A stretch of 5,412 nt of DNA from Anaerolineae bacterium. Lineage in GTDB: Bacteria > Chloroflexota > Anaerolineae > B4-G1 > DUEL01. Positions 1 to 5,412 of this stretch are shown here, piece by piece. The DNA lies in the NCBI GenBank assembly GCA_029932895.1, contig JAOZPF010000136.1:2319-7730 (forward strand), given 5' to 3'. The translations under genes were made by a program, and so were the position numbers. Under the pieces are notes generated by a model. That model ran no database searches. It had not been told where the DNA came from and saw nothing but the letters and a program-made list of their open reading frames with translations. How positions within the stretch are numbered: the stretch's first letter is position 1; each line of letters opens with the position of its first letter.

Positions 1-815
1 GGACCTACCTGGGCCCCCGCGCGGTCGCGCTGCTATACGACTGGGCCGCCTCGGCCTACGAGCGGATCAAGCAGTTCGACCCGCAGTACGAACAGCACTT
101 CTTGGGGCTGCCGCTGGCCCGCGCCCTCGAAGAGGTCCCCAACCCGCTCGTATTGGATGTGGGGACCGGGACGGCGCGGCTGGCCCGCGCCCTGCTCTTT
201 CAGCCCCACTTTCGTGGACGGGTGGTGGGCGTGGACCTCTCGCGGCGGATGCTGGAACACGGCGTCAGGCTGACCCGCCCTCACGCTGGCCGGGTGACCT
301 TCATCTGGCAGGACGCCCAGGCCCTGCCTTTCCAGGACGGCACCTTTGACGCCGTGACCTGTCTGGAAATGATCGAGTTCACTCCTCATCCCCAGGCGGT
401 ATTGGCGGAGCTGGTACGGGTGCTGCGCCCCGGCGGCGTCCTGCTGGTGACGAACCGGGTCGGGCGAGACGCCCGTTTTCTGCCCCGCCGCACCTTTTCC
501 CACCGCGCCTTCCTCTCCATCCTCCAGAACCTGGGGCTGGACGAGGTCCAAACCCGGACCTGGCAGGTAGATTACGACCTGCACTGGGCAGTCAAGGGCG
601 GAGCGGCCAGAGGGGGCGGGGTGCGCCCCCTGGCGCAGGTCCTCCGCTGCCCCGCCTGCAGCCACGATGGGCTGGAGCTGCGGGAGGGGGCCTACACCTG
701 CCCGGCCTGCGGTCGGGCTTATCCCGTGGCCGATGATGGCGTGATCGAGATGGCCCGGGTCGCCACAAAGCGTGCGCCCAATCATTCGCCCCAGCAGGCG
801 AGACAACTCTTGTAA
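1..815 (+). CDS. Class I SAM-dependent methyltransferase with C-terminal Trm112-like zinc ribbon (5' partial)
   Basis: This frame is open from the left edge (first full codon at 3), so the true start is outside the window; the visible part is 270 residues. Counting from that codon, a Rossmann-type methyltransferase domain spans about 10-180. Motif I is LDVGTGT (51-57), the acidic SAM-ribose residue is probably D78 in VVGVDLS, QDAQALPF begins near 103, and VLRPGG (140-145) precedes strand 5. The N-terminal YDWAASAYERI is typical of the helix before such domains. A C-terminal module carries two CPAC knuckles (C216/C219 and C233/C236) followed by YPVADDGVIEM, which resembles the Trm112/UPF0434 zinc ribbon. 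The substrate cannot be read from the sequence; a small molecule, quinone or RNA are all possible. The stop codon lies 10 bases before the peptidase start and its TAA overlaps that gene's Shine-Dalgarno, which suggests co-transcription. The methyltransferase call is firm; the zinc-ribbon assignment is likely. Confidence 0.9.
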   Translation, partial: TYLGPRAVALLYDWAASAYERIKQFDPQYEQHFLGLPLARALEEVPNPLVLDVGTGTARLARALLFQPHFRGRVVGVDLSRRMLEHGVRLTRPHAGRVTFIWQDAQALPFQDGTFDAVTCLEMIEFTPHPQAVLAELVRVLRPGGVLLVTNRVGRDARFLPRRTFSHRAFLSILQNLGLDEVQTRTWQVDYDLHWAVKGGAARGGGVRPLAQVLRCPACSHDGLELREGAYTCPACGRAYPVADDGVIEMARVATKRAPNHSPQQARQLL

Positions 816-820
816 GGAGA
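814..820 (+). promoter_or_regulatory. Ribosome binding site of the M20 peptidase gene
   Basis: AAGGAGA lies 5 bases upstream of the ATG at 826 and overlaps the TAA stop of the methyltransferase gene. It decides the start: the in-frame GTG at 772 lies inside the methyltransferase gene and would add 18 residues with no resemblance to the family. Confidence 0.85.
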
Positions 821-825
821 GTGGT

Positions 826-2208
826 ATGAAAACCAAATCGGCTCTGGCTTTTGCCGAAGCACACCGGAACGAGAACCTGGATCGCCTCATCTCTTTCCTC
901 AGCATCCCCAGCATCAGCACCTCCCCCGAATACCAGCCAGATATCGAGCGCGCGGCCAACTGGTTGGTCGCACAGATGAAGGCGATGGGGTTCAACCGCG
1001 CCAGGACGTTCCGTACCCCCGGCCACCCCATCGTCTATGGCGAGTGGACCAAGGCCGGCAAAGACGCCCCCACCCTACTCGTCTATGGTCACTATGACGT
1101 CCAGCCGACCGATCCGGACGACGAGTGGCTGTCGCCGCCGTTCAAGCCGACGATCCGGGGCGAGAACATCTATGCCCGAGGCGCGTCGGACGACAAGGGG
1201 CAGCTATACACCCATCTAGCCGCGGCCGAGGCCTTTTTCGGCGCGGGCAGCCAGCCGCCCGTCAACCTCAAGTTCCTCATCGAGGGGGAGGAAGAGACCG
1301 GCAGCACGAACCTGGGGCCCTTTGTCGAGGAGCACGCCGAGATGCTGCGCTGTGACGTCGCCGCCATCTCGGACACCGAGTGGGTCAACCCCGCGACCCC
1401 CACCATCGTCTATGGCGTGCGCGGGCTGGCCTACCTGGAGATTGAGATTCGCGGGCCCAAGAGCGACCTCCACTCCGGCCTCTATGGTGGCGCGGTTCAC
1501 AACCCGCTCCAGGTCGCCGCAGAGATGCTGGCGGCCCTCCACGACGAGCAAGGCCGCGTGACGATCCCCGGTTTTTACGACAAGGTGCGGCTCCTCAGCG
1601 ACGAGGAGCGAGCCGAGCTAGCCCGCGTGCCCTTTGACGAGGAGGAGCTGCGCGCCGAGGTCGGCGCTCCGGCCCTGTGGGAGGGGGAAAAGGGCTACAC
1701 GCTGCTGGAGCGGACCAGTGTCCGGCCCACGCTCGAGATTCACGGCATCGGCGGCGGCTTTACGGGCGCCGGCTCCAAGACCGTCATCCCGGCCTGGGCG
1801 ACGGCAAAGGTGAGCATGCGGCTCGTCCCCGACCAGAAGGCAGCCGAGATCGCCGACCTATTCACAGAGAACATTCACCGCCTGGCTCCGCCCACCGTCC
1901 GCGTGACAGTGCGCCGCTACGGGATGGCCGACCCCGCCGTCATCGAGCGGGACACTCCGCCTATGCAGGCCGCCGTCCGCGCTCTGCGGCGCGGCTTTGA
2001 CGCCGAGCCGGTCTTTGTCCGCTCCGGGGGGACGATACCCATCGTCACGATGCTCAACGAGGAATTGAACGTGCCGGTGGTGATGATGGGGTTTGGCCTG
2101 CCCGACGACAACCTCCACGCGCCCAACGAGAAACTCAACCTGGACCACTTTTACCGCGGCATCAGCACCGTGATCCACTTTATGACCGAGCTGGCTGGAC
2201 AGTCGTAG
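826..2208 (+). CDS. M20-family metallopeptidase (dipeptidase, CNDP/ArgE/DapE type)
   Basis: This is a complete 460-residue protein, the usual length for M20 dipeptidases. The family hydrolyses dipeptides or related amides with two metal ions, normally zinc, in the cytoplasm; no signal peptide is visible. The full active-site set is present: H89 and D91 in GHYDVQP (metal ligand and helper), bridging D122 in ARGASDDKGQ, catalytic base E156 and ligand E157 in EGEEETGS, D183 in SDTEW, and H431 in NLHAPNE. H216 in SDLHSGLYGG matches the histidine supplied across the dimer interface in carnosinase-type enzymes, and the insert around 200-390 is the lid/dimerisation domain. RSGGTIPI near 400 is also a family signature. 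The start is fixed by the AAGGAGA at 814-820. The gene sits between the methyltransferase and the FAH gene in an apparent operon. Exact substrate is unknown; carnosinase-like, Xaa-amino acid or N-acyl amino acid substrates are all possible. Confidence 0.95.
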   Translation: MKTKSALAFAEAHRNENLDRLISFLSIPSISTSPEYQPDIERAANWLVAQMKAMGFNRARTFRTPGHPIVYGEWTKAGKDAPTLLVYGHYDVQPTDPDDEWLSPPFKPTIRGENIYARGASDDKGQLYTHLAAAEAFFGAGSQPPVNLKFLIEGEEETGSTNLGPFVEEHAEMLRCDVAAISDTEWVNPATPTIVYGVRGLAYLEIEIRGPKSDLHSGLYGGAVHNPLQVAAEMLAALHDEQGRVTIPGFYDKVRLLSDEERAELARVPFDEEELRAEVGAPALWEGEKGYTLLERTSVRPTLEIHGIGGGFTGAGSKTVIPAWATAKVSMRLVPDQKAAEIADLFTENIHRLAPPTVRVTVRRYGMADPAVIERDTPPMQAAVRALRRGFDAEPVFVRSGGTIPIVTMLNEELNVPVVMMGFGLPDDNLHAPNEKLNLDHFYRGISTVIHFMTELAGQS

Positions 2209-2210
2209 CG

Positions 2211-2978
2211 ATGCGAGTCGTACGGTACGCAACGGGGACCATTACCCGCTGGGGCGTGGTAGAGGAGGAGACGGTCCAGGAGCTACAGGGCGATCTGTAC
2301 GGGACGTGGCAGCCTGGTCCAGTCGTGGGGCCACTGGACGCGACCACGCTCCTGCCCCCGGTCACGCCTACCAAAATCATCTGCGTGGGCCGCAACTATC
2401 CCGCCCACGCCGCCGAGCATCGGGCGCAGGTGCCCACCGAGCCGCTCCTGTTCCTCAAACCGCCCAGCGCCCTGGTCGGCCCCGGCGGCCCCATCATCCT
2501 GCCCCCCCAATCGAAGCAGGTGGAGCACGAGGGGGAACTGGCCGTCGTCATCGGACGTCGCTGCCGTAACGTGCGCGCCGAGGAGGCGTGGTCAGCCGTT
2601 CTAGGAGTCGCCTGCGGCAACGACGTCACCGCCCGCGACCTGCAGCGGCGGGACAGCCAGTGGACGCGGGGCAAGGGGTTCGACACCTTCTGCCCGCTGG
2701 GGCCGTGGCTCGTGACGGGGCTGGCAGAGGCGGACGTGGCCGATCTGGCGCTGGTCTGCCGGGTCAACGGCGCGGTCCGCCAGGCAGGGCGGACCGCGGA
2801 GATGGTTTTTTCCCCAGCCGAGTTGATCGCCTACGCATCGGCGGTGATGACCCTGGAGCCGGGCGACCTCCTGCTCACCGGCACCCCCGCCGGCGTCGGC
2901 CCTCTCTGTCCGGGCGACGTGGTGGAGGTGGAAATAGAGAACATCGGGCTGCTACGCAACCCGGTGGTGGCACAATAG
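2211..2978 (+). CDS. Fumarylacetoacetate hydrolase (FAH) family protein
   Basis: This is a complete 255-residue protein with the FAH fold, which cleaves or isomerises beta-diketo and acylpyruvate-type acids using Mg or Mn. KIICVGRNYPAHAAEH (about 55-70) is the family's typical entry motif. The metal ligands E107 and E109 lie in VEHEGELAVVIG and D138 in GNDVTARDLQ, matching E71/E73/D102 of human FAHD1. K155 in RGKGFDTFCPLGP and the C-terminal TGTPAGVGPLCPGDVVEVEI are also standard. The N-terminal MRVVRYATG resembles the small leading domain of bacterial members, which supports this ATG. That ATG is 2 bases after the peptidase stop and has no clear Shine-Dalgarno, so translation is probably coupled. 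The annotation could be acylpyruvase/oxaloacetate decarboxylase (FAHD1-like) or 2-hydroxyhepta-2,4-diene-1,7-dioate isomerase; sequence inspection does not separate these, and no aromatic-degradation neighbour is visible. Confidence 0.93.
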   Translation: MRVVRYATGTITRWGVVEEETVQELQGDLYGTWQPGPVVGPLDATTLLPPVTPTKIICVGRNYPAHAAEHRAQVPTEPLLFLKPPSALVGPGGPIILPPQSKQVEHEGELAVVIGRRCRNVRAEEAWSAVLGVACGNDVTARDLQRRDSQWTRGKGFDTFCPLGPWLVTGLAEADVADLALVCRVNGAVRQAGRTAEMVFSPAELIAYASAVMTLEPGDLLLTGTPAGVGPLCPGDVVEVEIENIGLLRNPVVAQ

Positions 2979-2983
2979 GTCAT

Positions 2984-3020
2984 TCCCTCCCGCCGGCGAG
3001 AGGACTGAGGGAGCGCGCTC
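2984..3020. other. Short convergent intergenic region with weak inverted repeats
   Basis: The 42-base gap between the two convergent operons (2979-3020) holds TCCCTC (2984-2989) pairing with GAGGGA (3007-3012) around the palindrome CGCCGGCG (2991-2998), then the perfect 10-base palindrome GAGCGCGCTC (3011-3020) against the stop of the - strand hydrolase. Such pairing could form a bidirectional hairpin that slows transcription from both sides. There is no T-tract on either strand, so a classic intrinsic terminator is not supported. Confidence 0.3.
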
Positions 3021-3650
3021 TTACCCCAGCCGCACCCAGGGGTTGGCCTGTTTCTCCCGCCCCACGGTCGTCCGCGGGCCATGGCCGGGGTAGAGAACAG
3101 TGTCGTCGGGCAAAGCCAGGATCACGTGACGGATCGAGTGCATCAACGTATCCCAGTCGCCGCCGGGTAGGTCGGTGCGCCCCACGCCCAGCGCAAAGAG
3201 CGTATCCCCGTCGAAAGCCACCCCCTCGTCTGCCAGGTAAAAGGTCACCCCGCCGGGGGAGTGACCGGGGGTGCCGAGCACCTGGAGGCGAAGCGTGCCC
3301 ACCTCCAGCGTCTGACCAGGCTCCAGGTCCACATCCGGCGGAGGGCTCTCCCGCGCCGGGACGCCGAACCAGTCCGCCCCGCCGTGCGCCCGGAGCAGCG
3401 GTTTCTCTGCCGGGTGCAGGGCCAAGAGCGCGCCCGTAGCAGCCACGATGTCGGCGTTGGCTGCCATATGGTCAAAGTGGCAATGGGTGTTGAGGACATA
3501 GCGGACAGTCAGCCCGCTCTCGGCAACGGCACTGAGTATCCGCTCCGGGTCTCCGCCGGGGTCGATCACCACCCCCTCCCCCGTCTCCTCGCAGCCCACC
3601 AGGTAACAATTGGTCTGGGTGATCCCGACGGTGATGCCACGCAGATACAT
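3021..3650 (-). CDS. MBL-fold metallo-hydrolase, glyoxalase II-like
   Basis: This is a complete 209-residue protein with the metallo-beta-lactamase fold. The di-metal site is intact: THCHFDH with H56, H58, D60 and H61, then H130 in GTPGHSPGG, bridging D149 in FDGDTLF, and H190 in YPGHGPRTT. The N-terminal TQTNCYLVG and the C-terminal EKQANP are typical of the short YcbL/glyoxalase II-like group, which lacks the C-terminal substrate domain of classical hydroxyacylglutathione hydrolase. Members hydrolyse thioesters such as S-lactoylglutathione; the thiol used by this host is unknown. No signal peptide or membrane segment is visible, so it is cytoplasmic. An AGGGGGA (3661-3655) 4 bases before the ATG is the likely ribosome binding site. 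The gene is the last in the - strand cluster, 37 bases after the P-loop gene, and may be a passenger or share its transcript. Confidence 0.93.
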   Translation of the reverse strand: MYLRGITVGITQTNCYLVGCEETGEGVVIDPGGDPERILSAVAESGLTVRYVLNTHCHFDHMAANADIVAATGALLALHPAEKPLLRAHGGADWFGVPARESPPPDVDLEPGQTLEVGTLRLQVLGTPGHSPGGVTFYLADEGVAFDGDTLFALGVGRTDLPGGDWDTLMHSIRHVILALPDDTVLYPGHGPRTTVGREKQANPWVRLG

Positions 3651-3654
3651 TTCT

Positions 3655-3661
3655 TCCCCCT
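3655..3661 (-). promoter_or_regulatory. Likely ribosome binding site of the MBL-fold hydrolase gene
   Basis: On the - strand AGGGGGA stands 4 bases before the ATG at 3650. It is a G-rich variant of the Shine-Dalgarno sequence and supports this start. Confidence 0.55.
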
Positions 3662-3666
3662 ACGAC

Positions 3667-3688
3667 GGGCGGACACACAGGTCCGCCC
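3667..3688. repeat. GC-rich hairpin, REP-like palindrome
   Basis: GGGCGGAC (3667-3674) and GTCCGCCC (3681-3688) form a perfect 8-base stem with a 6-base loop ACACAG. The unit is flanked by TACGAC on the left and CTACC on the right, and the TAG stop of the P-loop gene (3691-3689) lies at its right edge. It fills almost the whole 37-base gap between two same-strand genes. The look, a short GC palindrome beginning TAGGGGCGGAC on the - strand, is that of dispersed intergenic palindromes in high-GC genomes, but only one copy is in the window, so the repeat status is inferred. It could stabilise the 3' end of the upstream message or attenuate the hydrolase gene. No T-tract follows it. Confidence 0.5.
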
Positions 3689-4411
3689 CTACCGGCCTGA
3701 GCGGAGCTCCCACAGCCGCCCCAGCGCCTGTTCCAGCCGCTCGCCCAGGGCCGGCCCGCGCGCGGTGGTCACGTCGTCCTCGTTCTCAAAAACCACATAG
3801 GGCACCGGCACGCCCTTGACCATCACGAACTGGGGGTCGGCGGCGCTGAACGTACCCCAGTCGTCCTCCCGGTACAGCCGCTCCAGCTTTTCATCGGGCA
3901 GGCCATGCTCCAGGATACTATCGGGCCGTCCGGGGTTGAAACGGAGCCGGTTCTTGCGCTGCGATTCCTGGTAGGAAACGCGGATGTAGCAGATCGCCCC
4001 GCGCTGGAGCATATCCTCTGGAAAGTGCTGGAACGCCTCGCGGTAGCCACCGTGCTCGCTGCCGCGGGAGAACTCGACGATGGTAGTGATCTCGGCGCTG
4101 GGCGGGCGGTCCCGCAGCAGTTTCTGGTACGATAGCGCCAGCCGCTCGATCAGCACGTGCCAGAGATGGTGGGCCTTGAAACAGCCGTCTTCGTCGGTGT
4201 GCAGGCGGGGGTACCCCATCCGCTCCAGGACCGTATCCTCCTCGAACCATTCCCAGAGCAAGGGGAAATCATCCAGCTCCTCAAAAGGGCCAATGTGAAA
4301 CCGTCGTCGCCGCTCTTCCGGGTCGGTATGCTTGAGGTAGTCGATCACCTCGCTCTTGCCTGCGGCCGGGCGGGCGATCAGGAACAAGAGGTCAAAGACG
4401 TGCTGATTCAT
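3689..4411 (-). CDS. P-loop NTPase-like protein of unknown function, coupled to the chelatase gene
   Basis: This is a 240-residue cytoplasmic protein of no family I can name. LIARPAAGKSEVIDYL near the N-terminus is a Walker A-type loop, A13-R-P-A-A-G18-K19-S20, with alanine replacing the first glycine; it follows a hydrophobic strand (VFDLLFLI), as in nucleotide kinases. Later features are TTIVEFSRGSEHGGYREAF (near 110-130), a possible strand with an acidic residue, then AICYIRVSYQ and an arginine-rich stretch RKNRLRFNPGRP with HGLPDEKLERLYREDDW, which could act as a kinase lid. A kinase or a small regulatory ATPase is a guess, not a finding. The start at 4411 is chosen because its ATG overlaps the chelatase TGA (ATGA) and GGAGGG stands 9 bases upstream; the in-frame GTG at 4486 would run deep into the chelatase gene. 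Tight coupling suggests it works with, or is dosed with, the metal chelatase subunit. Confidence 0.85.
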   Translation of the reverse strand: MNQHVFDLLFLIARPAAGKSEVIDYLKHTDPEERRRRFHIGPFEELDDFPLLWEWFEEDTVLERMGYPRLHTDEDGCFKAHHLWHVLIERLALSYQKLLRDRPPSAEITTIVEFSRGSEHGGYREAFQHFPEDMLQRGAICYIRVSYQESQRKNRLRFNPGRPDSILEHGLPDEKLERLYREDDWGTFSAADPQFVMVKGVPVPYVVFENEDDVTTARGPALGERLEQALGRLWELRSGR

Positions 4412-5412
4412 CCGACGTTTCCCTCCAATTCTCCCCGCACCGTCGCCAGCAGAGCGTCGGCGTGGAGCTGCTGAAGCGTATAACACGGTGCCTGCAAGTG
4501 GTCCGCCAGCGCCTGGGCGTACCCCTGGTCGAACGATTCGTGCTCCATATTGATCACCACCGAACGGATGTGATCCTTGGGAAAGAGTTCGGCCAGTTGG
4601 TGGGCCTCCTCCTGGGGTGGCAGGTTGCCCAGGGAGACATTCCCCGCCCCGTCAGTCAGGAGGACCATCAGCGGCACCAGGTCGGGGTGCTGGCGTGTCT
4701 CGCGCGTGATCACCTCATAGGCCAGTTGGAGGCCAGCCGAAAGTGGGGTCTTGCCACCCACGGGGATATCGGCCATCGCCTTCTGTGCCCGCTCCACGCT
4801 GTTGGTGGGAGATAGCACCAGGCGGGCGTCGTTCTTCTGAAAGACGACCAGTCCCACCCGGTCCCGCCGCTGGTAGGCGTCGGTCAGCAGAGACATCACC
4901 GCGCCCTTGGTCGCCTGCATCCGCTCCGCCACCGCCATCGACCAGGAGGCATCGACCACAAAGAGGATCAGGTTGGCCGCGCGTCGCACCCGCACCTTGC
5001 GCTGGTAGTCCTCCGGCTGGATGGACAATGCCGGCCCACCGGTACGACGCCGCTCCACCTGGTGTGGGGCGGCGCTGCGCAGCGTGGCGTCAAAGGCCAG
5101 GTCGCTGGGGTCGCCGGGGGAGGGATGAGCCTGGACATAGCGGCCCCGCTTGCGGTCGGTTCGAGTGCGGCTGCGCCGGCCGCCGGCGGAGCGGGTGAGC
5201 CTATCCAGGGGGGTATCCAGACGGCGGGGGGCAAAGTCATCGCCCACGGGGACCTCATTACCTCCCTCCCACCAGTGTCCTTCGGAGGGCCAGTGGGGGA
5301 TTGTCTGCAGCGCCGGGTCACGGGGCGGGTCACGTTCCTGCGGCGGGCGCTGGGCCTCCTCCCCCTCCATCACTACCTGCGTTTTTTTTTCCTCGCCTGG
5401 TGAGCCTTCCGC
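4408..5412 (-). CDS. ChlD/BchD-type metal chelatase medium subunit (putative magnesium or cobalt chelatase), VWA half, 5' partial
   Basis: The frame is open to the right edge; 334 residues are visible and the N-terminal AAA+ half should lie outside. Counting from the edge, residues 1-50 are an acidic, proline-rich linker and 51-100 hold the arginine-rich segment GGRRSRTRTDRKRGRYV with DLAFDATLRSAAPHQ, a signature of ChlD and ChlD-like cobaltochelatases. The C-terminal VWA (integrin I-type) domain starts near 145. Its MIDAS is complete: D154/S156/S158 in DASWSM, T222 in GGKTPLSAG and D254 in LTDGAG. The medium subunit forms the ring with the AAA+ small subunit that drives metal insertion by the large subunit (ChlH or CobN) in chlorophyll or B12 synthesis. 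No large or small subunit gene is in view, so Mg versus Co cannot be decided. A GTG at 5373 exists but would cut into the linker. A run of nine A occurs at codons 8-11. The next gene overlaps the stop by 4 bases. Confidence 0.9.
   Translation of the reverse strand, partial: AEGSPGEEKKTQVVMEGEEAQRPPQERDPPRDPALQTIPHWPSEGHWWEGGNEVPVGDDFAPRRLDTPLDRLTRSAGGRRSRTRTDRKRGRYVQAHPSPGDPSDLAFDATLRSAAPHQVERRRTGGPALSIQPEDYQRKVRVRRAANLILFVVDASWSMAVAERMQATKGAVMSLLTDAYQRRDRVGLVVFQKNDARLVLSPTNSVERAQKAMADIPVGGKTPLSAGLQLAYEVITRETRQHPDLVPLMVLLTDGAGNVSLGNLPPQEEAHQLAELFPKDHIRSVVINMEHESFDQGYAQALADHLQAPCYTLQQLHADALLATVRGELEGNVG
4421..4426 (-). promoter_or_regulatory. Ribosome binding site of the P-loop protein gene
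   Basis: GGAGGG on the - strand lies 9 bases before the ATG at 4411 and inside the last codons of the chelatase gene. It fixes the start of the downstream gene and, with the ATGA overlap, indicates translational coupling. Confidence 0.7.
5382..5390 (-). promoter_or_regulatory. A9 slippery run in the chelatase linker, candidate frameshift site
   Basis: The coding strand reads GAG GAA AAA AAA ACG in the zero frame, nine A in a row in an otherwise GC-rich gene. Moving +1 (or losing one A from the transcript) gives CGC AGG and then TAG at 5375-5373. Moving -1 (or gaining one A) gives 17 more codons and then TGA at 5332-5330. Either event would yield a protein ending just after the AAA+ half. Known chlD genes of some cobalamin producers carry such signals. 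No clear downstream hairpin or upstream spaced Shine-Dalgarno is visible, so polymerase slippage is as likely as ribosomal frameshifting. Confidence 0.55.

Noticed and set aside
102..104. TTG at 102 as the start of the methyltransferase
   Set aside because: The same frame is open to the window edge and encodes a typical pre-motif helix (YDWAASAYERI), so the real start lies upstream, outside the window.
772..825. Upstream GTG start for the M20 peptidase
   Set aside because: It lies inside the methyltransferase gene, and the 18 extra residues are not family-like. The AAGGAGA at 814-820 points to the ATG at 826.
33..1031. Long 332-codon open frame on the - strand opposite the methyltransferase and peptidase
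   Set aside because: It is a by-product of GC-rich codon bias. The + strand frames carry clear family motifs, and the antisense translation is low-complexity in proline, glycine and arginine with no domain signature.
2588..3439. 283-codon + strand open frame across the convergent junction
   Set aside because: It overlaps the FAH gene in another frame and runs antisense to the MBL hydrolase. The product is arginine-, proline- and glycine-rich and matches nothing.
4412..4486. GTG at 4486 as the start of the P-loop protein
   Set aside because: The added residues are the off-frame shadow of the chelatase C-terminus; the ATGA overlap with GGAGGG upstream supports 4411.
5371..5373. GTG at 5373 as a true start for the VWA protein
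   Set aside because: The frame continues to the edge with linker-like residues rich in E, K, G and P, as expected between AAA+ and VWA halves. An internal start giving a stand-alone VWA protein cannot be excluded, since a purine-rich stretch precedes it, but is less likely.
5062..5403. + strand open frame opposite the chelatase linker
   Set aside because: It is antisense to a well-supported coding region and shows no recognisable motif; its final hydrophobic stretch is simply the complement of the A9 run and nearby codons.

Overview
The window is a high-GC bacterial fragment packed with protein-coding genes, with no RNA genes or mobile elements. Three genes on the + strand converge on three genes on the - strand, and the gaps are tiny (10, 2, 42, 37 and -4 bases). 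Gene content, GC-rich codon usage and the chelatase type (a ChlD-like VWA protein with a proline-rich linker) suggest a Chloroflexota-like (Anaerolineae/Chloroflexia-type) or similar high-GC environmental bacterium. That placement is inference; no taxonomic marker gene is present.

Left half, + strand (1-2978): the 3' part of a class I SAM-dependent methyltransferase with a C-terminal Trm112-like zinc ribbon, then a complete M20-family metallodipeptidase (start at 826, not at the upstream GTG), then a complete fumarylacetoacetate hydrolase (FAH) family enzyme. The spacing suggests one transcript. No single pathway links the three products; peptide turnover and acylpyruvate/ring-cleavage-type catabolism are the obvious roles of the last two.

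Right half, - strand (5412-3021): the 3' part of a ChlD/BchD-type magnesium or cobalt chelatase medium subunit (linker plus VWA domain; the AAA+ half lies off the right edge), then a P-loop protein of unknown function whose ATG overlaps the chelatase stop (ATGA), then a glyoxalase II-like metallo-beta-lactamase-fold hydrolase. A short GC-rich hairpin resembling a dispersed palindromic repeat lies between the last two genes.

The most interesting observation is a run of nine A on the coding strand of the chelatase gene, in its linker between the expected AAA+ and VWA halves. Slippage into either other frame meets a stop quickly. This matches the published idea that some chlD genes make both the small (AAA+ only) and the medium subunit by frameshifting. 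The second is the conserved-looking but unassigned P-loop protein translationally coupled to that chelatase gene.
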